Of a stretch of DNA of 64,000 bases, positions 15,948-23,985 are shown piece by piece (positions within the stretch are counted from its first letter, which is position 1; every line of letters begins with the position of its first letter). Location of the stretch: positions 1 through 64,000 of the forward strand of contig PAPI01000031.1 in the NCBI GenBank assembly GCA_002708845.1. The letters are read 5' to 3'. A model generated the notes under the pieces. The model saw only the letters and a program-made list of their open reading frames with translations. It did not search any database and was not told where the DNA came from. This DNA is from Leeuwenhoekiella sp. GTDB taxonomy: Bacteria > Bacteroidota > Bacteroidia > Flavobacteriales > Flavobacteriaceae. Position numbers and translations under genes: made by a program.

Positions 15948-17652
15948 TTCTATTACTGATATAAGCATCAACCTGCTCTTCCAGAATGGGTAAAGTCACG
16001 GTACCTTCTCCTAAAATAACCTCGTGAAAAACCCGGATGTCAAAGTCTTCGCCCAAAGCTTTTTTAGCACGCTCCCGCAACTCGCGTATTTTGAGTTCGC
16101 CTATTTTATAGCTCAAAGCCTGTCCCGGCCACGCGATATAACGGTCGGTTTCGGTATTGATCTCATGGATGGAAAGCGCGGTGTTTTGAGACATATAGTC
16201 TACCACATCCTGGCGGCTCCACCCCATCGCATGAATACCCGTATCTACCACAAGACGGCAGGCACGCCACATTTCGTAGGTGAGTTGGCCAAATTTCTCA
16301 TATGGCGTTCTGTAAATCCCCATCTCGTCGGCCAGGTATTCAGAGTATAAACCCCATCCTTCGCCATAGGCAGAGAGGTATAAATTTCTGCGAAACTGCG
16401 GAATGCTGTCGCTTAGTTCCTGATTGAGCGCGCCCTGCAAATGATGCCCGGGAACCGCCTCATGTGCGGTGAGCGATGGTAACGTATACAGCGGACGACT
16501 CTCTAACTGATAGGTATTTACTAAATAATGCCCCGCCTGAGTACCGTTTATACTGCTACCGGAATACCTGCCGCCGGTATATTTGGGTGCGATGGCATCG
16601 GGTACTTTTATCACGCCATAGGGCTGTCTTGGTAACCTGGAAAAAAATGCAGGTAATTCGTTATCTATTCGCTTTGCGATATCACGCGCGTGCATCAAAA
16701 GTGCATCACCAGTAGTCACATAGAATTGGGCATCGGTACGTAGAAACTCAAGAAAATCAGCGAAACTGCCCTCAAAACCTACTTCTTCGATAATTTTTTC
16801 CATTTCGCCCTTAATACGTGCTACCTCCTGAAGACCCAGTTCGTGGATACTTTTTGCGGTATACTCGTTAGAAGTGGTGTAAAAATCAATTCGGTTTTGT
16901 TAGAATTCTGCGCCTCCCGGTTGTGCCGAAACTCCAATAGCATCCCGGCTAGCCGGAAAATATTCAGTTTCAAAAAAGGTTTTGATTTTTTTAAAACTTG
17001 GGATCACGCTGTCTTCAACCACTTGCTTTGCGGCTGTAAGCAGGGAATCTTTTCGCTTTTGCGAAATGTTATCAGGCAATTCTAAAAAAGGGGAATAAAA
17101 GTAACTCTCCAGCGGATCGTCAACAATATGCGTTTCATAGGTAGACTCGTAACCTTTAAAAATTACACGCGGCTGCACAATCCCCTCCTTAAAACCTTTG
17201 CGCATCAATTTAAAATTACTTTCTGTAAAATACGGAATGGCCTTAAGCCTGTTTAAATACCCTACTGCCTGGTCATAACTGCGAATAGGCCGCACCTGAT
17301 AATTCAAATTGAGGTGAAAACCCTGATCGGCCTGAATGGGATTGAGGTACATTTTATACGTGTACTCATCAATCTGATCCTGCAACACAAAAGCTAAAAG
17401 CTTACTTGAAATCTCTTGGCTTTCAGTAAGATCTTCGTTATTCAGGGTCGCCAGCTTATCTAAAAGCTCCTGAGCAAACTCAGCTCGTTCTTTGGGTAAT
17501 TCTTCATCGTATCTACCTAGAGGATAGTCTTGCCAGTTGTAATCCTGATGGTTTTGATATTTGCTAATTATACTGTCTAAAGAAACTCTTTGTTGAGCCT
17601 TTGCAGTGGTCATACTCAAAAGGACTAAAAGAAGTAGTATGCAGTATTTCAT
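15940..17652 (-). pseudogene. DUF885 family peptidase interrupted by one in-frame stop
   Basis: Two open frames on the minus strand (16900-17652, 250 codons with a signal peptide ending TTAKAQ; 15940-16803 from the first internal ATG) are in the same reading frame. They are separated only by a TAA at 16900-16902, where the family has an aromatic residue (GGAEF-stop-QNRIDFYTTS). All 32 codons between the stop and the internal ATG are open and family-like (IHELGLQEVARIKGEME). The joined product would be about 570 residues, the usual DUF885 length. The downstream half keeps the zinc-type HEAVPGHH motif (about codon 397 of the joined frame). It is either a young nonsense pseudogene or a sequencing error. 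It lies inside the hydroxyproline/peptide operon, so a peptide-degrading role is likely. Confidence 0.85.
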
Positions 17653-17738
17653 AAGCTGAAATTATTTAATTATTATAACCGAATATCAAGAATATATCCA
17701 TCTCCCAAATCATTGAGAGATGGACTTTTAAATAAAAC

Positions 17739-19316
17739 TTAAGCTTTAATATATGCTCCGTCAACTTTACGAAGAATTCCCAATGGATTACCATCTTTTA
17801 GAGCATCAGGTAAAAATTCCTGTGGCCAGTCCTGATAAGATACCGGGCGCACCCAGCGGTAAATCGCATCATTTCCTACCGATGTAAATTTCGAATCAGA
17901 TGTTGACGGAAACGGACCGCCATGATGCATAGCAGAACAAACCTCAACACCTGTTGGCACTCCGTTGAATAAGATTCTTCCCACTCGTGAGCGCAAGGCG
18001 TCAATAACATCTGTATATCCAGTAACTTCAGTAGCTTCGGCGATAAGCGAACCGGTAAGCTGACCCTCTAAAGTATTTAATACTTCGAGCAACTGCGCTT
18101 TAGAAGTACAGGCAACCAGCATCGAAAACGGCCCAAATACTTCGCTATGTAAATTAGGATTAGCCAGAAAATCATCTGCGCTTACCTTAACCAGAGCCGG
18201 CTTACCATCATTGGCGCCCTCCGCTTCCAAAGCTACCGCCAGTACTTCAGTACCGTTTGCGTCGAGCATTTTTTGCTTTCCGCTCTCATAGGAATTGTGA
18301 ATATTAGGGTGAAGCATACAGTTGGCGGGTTGCTGACCCAGTTCTGCTGCCAGATGCTTTCCAAACGTATCAAGCTCAGCTCCTTCAATTCCTAAAATCA
18401 AGCCCGGATTGGTACAAAATTGTCCGGCACCCAGATTGATGCTTCCTGCATATTTTTGCGCCCAGGTTTCGCCTTTGGCTTTTAAAGCTTCTGGTAAAAT
18501 CACGACAGGGTTGATGCTTCCCATTTCGGCATACACCGGGATGGGTTCTTTACGGTTTGCTCCCAATTTAGTAAGAGCCGTACCTGCTTTAATACTTCCG
18601 GTAAAGCCTACTGCTTTTATTGCAGGGTGTTTTACCAGTTGTTCTCCTACCGAAATCCCTTTGCTATTCAGATTTGAAAAAATACCATTGGGCATTCCCG
18701 TTTTTTCCGCCGCTTTAATGACAGCCGAAGAAATGAGTTCGCCCGTACCGGCGTGCATAGGATGACTCTTTACAATTACAGGACAACCTGCTGCAAGTGC
18801 ACTTGCCGTATCGCCACCTGCTGTAGAAAATGCAAATGGAAAATTACTCGCACCAAAAACAGCCACAGGGCCAATAGCGATTTGCATTTTACGCAAATCA
18901 GGTTTAGGTGCCGGACTGCGATCAGGATTACCATGATCAATGGTGGCCTGTACCCAATCGCCCTGCTCTAACAAAGCAGCAAACGAATTCAGTTGACCAA
19001 TGGTACGCCCACGCTCTCCCATTGCACGACCTTCAGGAAGGCCTGATTCTGCCGTATACGCATCAATCACTTCCTGCCCCAAAGCTTCGATTTCCTCAGC
19101 TATAGCTCTCAAAAAAGCCGCGCGTTCTTTATCTGATTTTTGCTTGTAAACCGCAAATGCTTCCGTTGCTATTTGTGCCGCTTCATCTACCTCGGCTTCT
19201 GTAGCTTCGGTAAAATCCCATTCATTCTCGCTGTTGAGTTTAGGATTGAAGGTTTTATACGTTTCTGTTCCTGTTGCTGAAAGGCCGCTGCCTATGTAGT
19301 TTTTTCCTGTAATCAT
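17739..19316 (-). CDS. Alpha-ketoglutarate semialdehyde dehydrogenase (aldehyde dehydrogenase family)
   Basis: The frame opens at 19343, but the ATG at 19314-19316 (MITGKNYIGSG) fits the family start and gives 525 residues. Catalytic features are the cofactor loop GFTGS (about 237-241), Glu264 in AEMGS and the nucleophile Cys301 in GQFCTNPG. The opening and the FCTNPG motif are those of the NADP-preferring 2,5-dioxovalerate (ketoglutarate semialdehyde) dehydrogenases. The enzyme would finish hydroxyproline breakdown by oxidising ketoglutarate semialdehyde to 2-oxoglutarate. The gene lies between the DapA-type deaminase and the broken DUF885 gene in the same operon. Confidence 0.88.
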   Translation of the reverse strand: MITGKNYIGSGLSATGTETYKTFNPKLNSENEWDFTEATEAEVDEAAQIATEAFAVYKQKSDKERAAFLRAIAEEIEALGQEVIDAYTAESGLPEGRAMGERGRTIGQLNSFAALLEQGDWVQATIDHGNPDRSPAPKPDLRKMQIAIGPVAVFGASNFPFAFSTAGGDTASALAAGCPVIVKSHPMHAGTGELISSAVIKAAEKTGMPNGIFSNLNSKGISVGEQLVKHPAIKAVGFTGSIKAGTALTKLGANRKEPIPVYAEMGSINPVVILPEALKAKGETWAQKYAGSINLGAGQFCTNPGLILGIEGAELDTFGKHLAAELGQQPANCMLHPNIHNSYESGKQKMLDANGTEVLAVALEAEGANDGKPALVKVSADDFLANPNLHSEVFGPFSMLVACTSKAQLLEVLNTLEGQLTGSLIAEATEVTGYTDVIDALRSRVGRILFNGVPTGVEVCSAMHHGGPFPSTSDSKFTSVGNDAIYRWVRPVSYQDWPQEFLPDALKDGNPLGILRKVDGAYIKA

Positions 19317-19552
19317 AAGTTCTTTTAAGTTTCCGCATATCAAAAAGCTTTTGATATATCGGTATGAGGTTCCGGTTTAGTGGTTACAATTCCCGGAAGC
19401 TATTTATCGCAAAAGCACCTCAATAAGGTGCTTGCGTTTATTTTGGGTAAAAATGGATCTTCAGCATGGCTTCTACTTTGTTAGTTGTGTTTAGCCGCAC
19501 AAGAGTACGTTTCTAGCATCCGATCCATTTCCTCACCAACATAATTATACGC

Positions 19553-20485
19553 TTAAGCAGTAACGCCTGCTTTTAAATTTTTGTATTCGGGTAGTTCAGG
19601 ACGTGATTCCAAACCTGCTTTAATGATTTGCAAGACTTCTTCCCTGCGCGCTCCGGCTAACGGAAGACGGGGTGCTCGCACGTGTTCTGACCCGATATTG
19701 GTATGTACTTCAGCTAATTTAATATTTTGTACCAGCTGCGCATCGATATCCAGTTCTAAAAGTGGTAAAAACCAGCGGTAAATTTCCAATGCTTCGGCAA
19801 TGCGTCCTGCTTTTTGCAATTCGTAAATCGCAACAGTCTCAGCCGGAAATGCACATACCAAACCGGCAACCCAGCCGTCTGCACCCATCAATAAACTTTC
19901 AAGAGCTAAGGTGTCTACCCCAGTCATAATTTTAAGTCTATCTCCAAAACGATTTTTAATGCGCGTAACATTTGAGATATCGCGTGTTGATTCTTTTACC
20001 GCCTGAATATTGGGCTCTTCAAGCAACTCTTCAAACATATCAAGCGTCACTTCAATCTTGTAATCAACAGGATTGTTATAGACCATAATTGGTAATGATG
20101 TGCTTTGAGCCACAGCCTGAAAATAAGCCACCACCTCACGGTCACTCGCTTTATAGCGCATAGGAGGCAACATCATCAATCCGCTGGCGCCATCTTCTTC
20201 TGCCTGTTTAGCCGCCGCGATTGCTCCTTTTGTGGTTTGCTCTGCAATATTCATCATGACCGGCACAGTGCCCGCGACAATTTCTACTGTTTTCCGGGTT
20301 AACGTACTCTTTTCGGTATCGGTAAGGGTACTTGCCTCACCCAAGGTACCGCCAAGCACGATACCGTGAACACCGGCTTCAAGCTGCGCTTTAATATTTA
20401 TTTCAAAAAGTTCAAGATCTAACTGATCGTCCTGAGTGAATTTTGTGGTTACTGCGGGCATTACGCCTTCCCAATTGATTTGCAT
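19553..20485 (-). CDS. DapA-family 1-pyrroline-4-hydroxy-2-carboxylate deaminase (probable)
   Basis: The open frame extends to 20584, but MQINWEGVMPAV at 20485 is the normal DapA-family start and gives 310 residues. This is a class I aldolase-type TIM barrel: Tyr136 in MVYNNPVD and the Schiff-base Lys164 in AVKESTRDIS, with the GGTLGE loop near 45-50. Dihydrodipicolinate synthase itself is unlikely in this setting. Between an epimerase, a D-amino-acid dehydrogenase and a ketoglutarate-semialdehyde dehydrogenase, the expected reaction is deamination of 1-pyrroline-4-hydroxy-2-carboxylate to ketoglutarate semialdehyde. As the first gene of the minus-strand cluster it faces the AraC regulator. 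Confidence 0.85.
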   Translation of the reverse strand: MQINWEGVMPAVTTKFTQDDQLDLELFEINIKAQLEAGVHGIVLGGTLGEASTLTDTEKSTLTRKTVEIVAGTVPVMMNIAEQTTKGAIAAAKQAEEDGASGLMMLPPMRYKASDREVVAYFQAVAQSTSLPIMVYNNPVDYKIEVTLDMFEELLEEPNIQAVKESTRDISNVTRIKNRFGDRLKIMTGVDTLALESLLMGADGWVAGLVCAFPAETVAIYELQKAGRIAEALEIYRWFLPLLELDIDAQLVQNIKLAEVHTNIGSEHVRAPRLPLAGARREEVLQIIKAGLESRPELPEYKNLKAGVTA

Positions 20486-20617
20486 AGGTTTAGTTTTAAA
20501 TACTCTAGCAAAGCTACTTGAGTTCCCAGGCATTTCTTTTGTAGTATTTAACCAAATGTTTGCATATTTTAGCGCGACAGTCAAATTAGGACTGTTATTT
20601 AGGTCAAATTCTACTTA

Positions 20618-21463
20618 GTGAAAGTTTTACCTTTTAAAATACCGAAATCAGGCAAGCAGGCATTGATCATTCAGGAAGATCATGAATTCCTCTTTTACGA
20701 TAAACTGCATCAGCATCCCGAAATCCAGATGAGTTATGTGCTGAGCGGAACCGGCACTTTGTTAACCGGAAACACCGTAACCCGTTTTGACCCGGGAGAG
20801 GTTTTAGTTTTTGGCGGAAATCTGCCGCACGTGTTTAGAAGTGATATTCAGGAAGAAGATGAATCTCATATGCTATCGGTATTTTTTAGCCGCGAAAGTT
20901 TTGGCGCCGATTTTTTTGAAACCGAAGAATTGCGTGATTTCGAAAACTTTTTTAATCTCGCCCAGTCGGGTTTCCGAGTAAAAGACAAGAATCTGATTTT
21001 TAAAAAATACTTTCTTCAGCTGAAGGATTCCGATGGTAAGCGCTTTTTACATTTTATAAATCTGCTTTACGAAACCGCCGAAGTACCAAAAGAGTTGCTC
21101 TCCAACTTCACCGAAAATTCACGTTATACCGATACGGAAGGCCAGCGTATGAGCAAGGTCTTCGACTTTTGCCTAAATCATTTTCAGGAGCGTATAGGTC
21201 TGGAAGAAATTGCAGATGTTGCTGTTATGAGCCCTACGGCCTTTTGCCGCTTTTTTAAGGAGCGTACCAACAAAACCTTTAGTGAATTTTTGACCGGTCT
21301 GCGCATCGAACACGCCTGCCAACTGCTTCGCACACCCGATCAACCGGAACCTATCGCTAATATTGCTTACGCGGCAGGTTTCAATTCGGTCTCTAATTTT
21401 AACCGTTATTTTAAAAAAGAAAAAGGGATATCGCCGCGGGAATATAAAAAACTCATTAGTTGA
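20618..21463 (+). CDS. AraC family transcriptional regulator with cupin sensor domain
   Basis: A 281-residue regulator starting at GTG. Residues 1-130 form a cupin-type ligand domain (HQHPEIQMSYVLSGTGTL, FDPGEVLVFGGNLPHVF). The last 100 residues carry two helix-turn-helix motifs (LEEIADVAVMSPTAFCRFFK and IANIAYAAGFNSVSNFNRYF) followed by the family end GISPREYKK. It is divergent from the hydroxyproline cluster with a 132-bp gap to the deaminase start, the normal arrangement for a local activator. The inducer is probably hydroxyproline or an intermediate, by inference from position only. Confidence 0.9.
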   Translation: MKVLPFKIPKSGKQALIIQEDHEFLFYDKLHQHPEIQMSYVLSGTGTLLTGNTVTRFDPGEVLVFGGNLPHVFRSDIQEEDESHMLSVFFSRESFGADFFETEELRDFENFFNLAQSGFRVKDKNLIFKKYFLQLKDSDGKRFLHFINLLYETAEVPKELLSNFTENSRYTDTEGQRMSKVFDFCLNHFQERIGLEEIADVAVMSPTAFCRFFKERTNKTFSEFLTGLRIEHACQLLRTPDQPEPIANIAYAAGFNSVSNFNRYFKKEKGISPREYKKLIS

Positions 21464-21521
21464 GCTTAGAGGATGTAACATTAGAGTCTTAAATCTTACC
21501 TATACTAAAAATCAAAACCAA

Positions 21522-21692
21522 ATGACTACCAAAAACACGCTTCTCCTTATCGCAGGGATACTATGCATTTCACTGGGGGTATTCAGTATTTTTTCAAAAT
21601 GGAATGATACCTTTTCAGGCGCCAGTATGGGAATGGGAATCGGCCTGCTTCTGTTTAATCTTAACAAAATTGGGAAGCAACAAAAATCTTAG
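21522..21692 (+). CDS. Small two-helix membrane protein
   Basis: A 56-residue protein from the ATG at 21522 (MTTKNTLLLIAG); the frame is open further upstream, but that part is not protein-like. It has two hydrophobic segments (about 5-22 and 32-48) joined by a short polar loop (KWNDTFSG), and a basic tail. It is not recognised. It lies 58 bp after the AraC gene and ends 4 bp from the converging SDR gene. Confidence 0.55.
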   Translation: MTTKNTLLLIAGILCISLGVFSIFSKWNDTFSGASMGMGIGLLLFNLNKIGKQQKS

Positions 21693-21696
21693 AATT

Positions 21697-22482
21697 TCAC
21701 AAACTATTCAACAAACCACCATCAATAGGAATTTGAGTTCCGGTAAGGTAGGCTGCACGGTTTGAGGCCAGAAATGCTACGAGAAACCCGTATTCTTCCG
21801 GGTTACCGATGCGACGAACCGGCACTTTTGCCTCCATTTGCTCCAGAACTTCTTTCTCTGAAACACCTTGCTCTTTTGCTTTTTTAGCATTTAAAGAGGC
21901 AATGCGTTCGGTATCAAAATAGCCGGTCAGAATGCTGTTTACCGTGACCTGATCGGGTCCCACCTCGGTGGCCAGGCTTTTTGCCCAGGTTACTACCGCA
22001 GCTCTTATGCTGTTAGACAGCACTAAGTAAGAAAGCGGTTCTTTAATCGATACCGAAGCCACATTGATTACACGGCCCCACTGCTGTTTGCGCATCTGCT
22101 TTAACGCCAATTCTGTAGTTAAAACCACACTTTTAAACAACAAATCAAAAGCCTGCTGATAATCATCAACGTCCTTTTCGAGAGCAGTTCCTGCAGGTGG
22201 ACCTTGTGTGTTGTTTACCAAAATATCAACCGAATTGTCTTCAAAGTATCCTGAAATGATTGTTTTATAGGCCTCAAAGTCCGTAAAATCAACCTGAAGA
22301 ACTTGATGTTTTTGGCTGTGTTCTGTTGCCAGTTCGGCTTTTACAGCTTCCAGCTTTTCAAGCGATCGCGACATTAAGGTTACCGTGGCGCCACTGTCTG
22401 CGAGTTGCATCGCAATGGCTCTCCCAATCCCTGAAGTGCTTCCACCTACCAGTGCTTTCTTTCCGCTTAAATTGATGTTCAT
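21697..22482 (-). CDS. Atypical short-chain dehydrogenase/reductase
   Basis: A 261-residue SDR. The cofactor motif GGSTSGIG (13-20) and the structural NNTQG (about 89-93) are present, and the C-terminus YLTGTQIPIDGG is classical. The active-site YxxxK is missing: the aligned segment reads LVLSNSIRAAVV, with Ser and Arg in place of Tyr and Lys. This is a recognised subgroup annotated as 3-oxoacyl-ACP reductase-like, but the substrate and even the catalytic activity are uncertain. Its start codon is preceded by five AATANN hexamers, and heptad repeats separate it from the cupin gene upstream. Confidence 0.85.
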   Translation of the reverse strand: MNINLSGKKALVGGSTSGIGRAIAMQLADSGATVTLMSRSLEKLEAVKAELATEHSQKHQVLQVDFTDFEAYKTIISGYFEDNSVDILVNNTQGPPAGTALEKDVDDYQQAFDLLFKSVVLTTELALKQMRKQQWGRVINVASVSIKEPLSYLVLSNSIRAAVVTWAKSLATEVGPDQVTVNSILTGYFDTERIASLNAKKAKEQGVSEKEVLEQMEAKVPVRRIGNPEEYGFLVAFLASNRAAYLTGTQIPIDGGLLNSL

Positions 22483-22484
22483 TG

Positions 22485-22514
22485 ATTATTCGTATTGCTA
22501 TTGTTATTAATATT
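22485..22514 (-). repeat. Five AATANN hexamers before the SDR start codon
   Basis: On the minus strand the units AATATT, AATAAC, AATAGC, AATACG, AATAAT run without a break and end 2 nt before the ATG. The same 5 x 6 nt design precedes the OsmC gene. Confidence 0.8.
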
Positions 22515-22549
22515 TGAGACACATCCGAAAAGGAATAAACAGTATATAG

Positions 22550-22587
22550 TCTTTCGTCTCTAGTCTAATGTCTCAAGTCTAAGATCT
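22550..22587 (-). repeat. Heptad array, six TCT (AGA) at exact 7-nt spacing
   Basis: TCT occurs at 22550, 22557, 22564, 22571, 22578 and 22585 with variable bases between. Read in the transcribed direction this is AGA every 7 nt. The first unit includes the TAG stop codon of the cupin gene (TAGA). It fills the spacer between cupin and SDR. Confidence 0.85.
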
Positions 22588-22903
22588 ATTTATACTCCTC
22601 CCGCGTCGGACTAAAGACATCCAGCAATTTACAGGGCGTTAGTGCTTTGCCGCTATGCGAAAGATTGGGTGAGATTACAACAATATCACCGGGATAATAA
22701 ACCTGAGTATTTCCATCCAGGGTGAATTCAAATTCGCCTTCAATCACGTGCATGATCTGTTCGTTCATATGGCTGTGTTCGGGTACTTCAGCTCCCTGCT
22801 CCACCTCCCAAAAAGCAAGTGAAGTATTCTGTGTATGCACCAGCCTTCCGTTGTAGCCCGGCATAATTTCTTTTGGAGTGATTTCTGCTAATTTATAATG
22901 CAT
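22586..22903 (-). CDS. Small cupin-domain protein
   Basis: A 105-residue single-domain cupin. Motif 1 (PEHSHMNEQIMHVIEGEFEF) supplies two His and a Glu, and motif 2 (YPGDIVVISPNLSHSG) supplies the last His, so metal binding is likely. Length is normal for one beta-barrel. The substrate cannot be read. It lies in a minus-strand run between the DUF457 hydrolase-like gene (80-bp spacer) and the SDR gene (103-bp spacer). Both spacers hold heptad repeats, and the spacing leaves it open whether these genes share a transcript. Confidence 0.88.
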   Translation of the reverse strand: MHYKLAEITPKEIMPGYNGRLVHTQNTSLAFWEVEQGAEVPEHSHMNEQIMHVIEGEFEFTLDGNTQVYYPGDIVVISPNLSHSGKALTPCKLLDVFSPTREEYK

Positions 22904-22919
22904 ATCGGTATTTATTTAG

Positions 22920-22985
22920 TCTTTATTCTCTGTTCTTTTCTCTTTATTCTAACATCTAAAATCTCAAGTCTACTATCTCAACGCT
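22920..22985 (-). repeat. Heptad array, nine TCT (AGA) at exact 7-nt spacing
   Basis: TCT occurs at 22920 and then every 7 nt to 22976, nine copies in a row, with variable bases between. The next position in phase (22983-22985) is GCT, which is part of TAGC at the stop codon of the DUF457 gene. The array fills almost the whole spacer between that gene and the cupin gene. Confidence 0.88.
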
Positions 22986-23985
22986 AATTCCCCCACATCC
23001 TATTCCACAAGCTGCTCAACACCTGCTTCATCGCTTCCGGGTCGCGCTTGGTCTCTTTAATTGTTAGTCCGGTTTCAGTAGGAATCAATTCATAACTGAA
23101 TACAAAACTGAGGTTTTTAGCCTCTAAATCGTAAGCGCCAAAACGCAGGTCATTAAAATACAGATTTCCGTCCTTTCGGGAAATGGTGTACCAGTTTTGC
23201 GCAATCGCTTCCAGTCGCTTTACCGTTTCGGTATCTTTATAATTGCCTAAAAACTGGTGATCTTTGGGCACAAAACGAAAGGCTATTGGCTTCGTGTCAA
23301 AAAACGAATAATCTCCCAACAGATAGGCGTCTCCCACATCTACATTGGCATACCACAAGATCGTATTAAAAGCAGCCGGCCGTGTATCAATCGCTGTATA
23401 TTCTATATTTTGAGATGCTAATGCTTCGGTGAACTTGTGATAGCTTACTCCTTTCAAAATCAGTGTTACCAACATATATGACGAACTCACAATGATCCCA
23501 AGCCAGTTGTATTTTTTCCGTTTTGCGGAAGTACGCGGCAGACGCATAGCCAAAATCAAAAAGATTAAAAACGGCAGCGTGTAGAGCGGGTCGATGACAA
23601 AAATGTTTTGATACGCCAGTCGAAGGTCAAAAGGCCAAAACAACTGCGTCCCCCAGGTCGTGTGCGCATCCAGCAGCGGATGTGTGATCAAACCCCAGAA
23701 AAAAAGCCAGGACCAGTCTTTCCAATTGGCATTTGCTTTTTTATGAATTTTAGACACCAGCCAACCCAGCAGCGGTGCCATCGCAATACTAAAAACAATA
23801 GAATGACTAATCCCCCGATGGATCTCAATCGCCGTCAACGGATCAAGAAATTTCCCGACGATCGTATCCAGATCAGGTATCGTACCGGCAATCGCACCAT
23901 AAAGCATGGCCTTATTGCCAACTTTCTTACCCAACACCGCTTCACCTACAGCCGCCCCAAGAACGATTTGCGTTAATGAATCCAT
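22984..23985 (-). CDS. DUF457/YbcI-type membrane-bound metal-dependent hydrolase
   Basis: A 333-residue membrane protein. The N-terminal signature DSLTQIVLGAAVGEAVLGKKVG, the GTIPDLDT motif (Asp residues), HRGISHS (about 57-63) and THPLLDAHTTWGTQ are the conserved His/Asp motifs of the YbcI/DUF457 family. Several hydrophobic segments lie between 60 and 180, and the last ~150 residues are soluble. The E. coli relatives are described as inner-membrane metal-dependent hydrolases, with no substrate known. Its ATG overlaps the stop codon of the MutS-like gene by one base, which indicates translational coupling. Confidence 0.88.
   Translation of the reverse strand: MDSLTQIVLGAAVGEAVLGKKVGNKAMLYGAIAGTIPDLDTIVGKFLDPLTAIEIHRGISHSIVFSIAMAPLLGWLVSKIHKKANANWKDWSWLFFWGLITHPLLDAHTTWGTQLFWPFDLRLAYQNIFVIDPLYTLPFLIFLILAMRLPRTSAKRKKYNWLGIIVSSSYMLVTLILKGVSYHKFTEALASQNIEYTAIDTRPAAFNTILWYANVDVGDAYLLGDYSFFDTKPIAFRFVPKDHQFLGNYKDTETVKRLEAIAQNWYTISRKDGNLYFNDLRFGAYDLEAKNLSFVFSYELIPTETGLTIKETKRDPEAMKQVLSSLWNRMWGN

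Noticed and set aside
19317-19343. Upstream ATG for the ketoglutarate-semialdehyde dehydrogenase
   Set aside because: The nine extra residues do not match the family; the ATG at 19316 does.
20486-20584. 33-residue extension of the DapA-family protein
   Set aside because: The extension covers the divergent promoter region and is not family-like; MQINWEG is the usual start.
22550-22985. Heptad arrays as a CRISPR array
   Set aside because: Units are 7 nt with only three fixed bases, with no 25-35 nt repeats or spacers and no cas genes.
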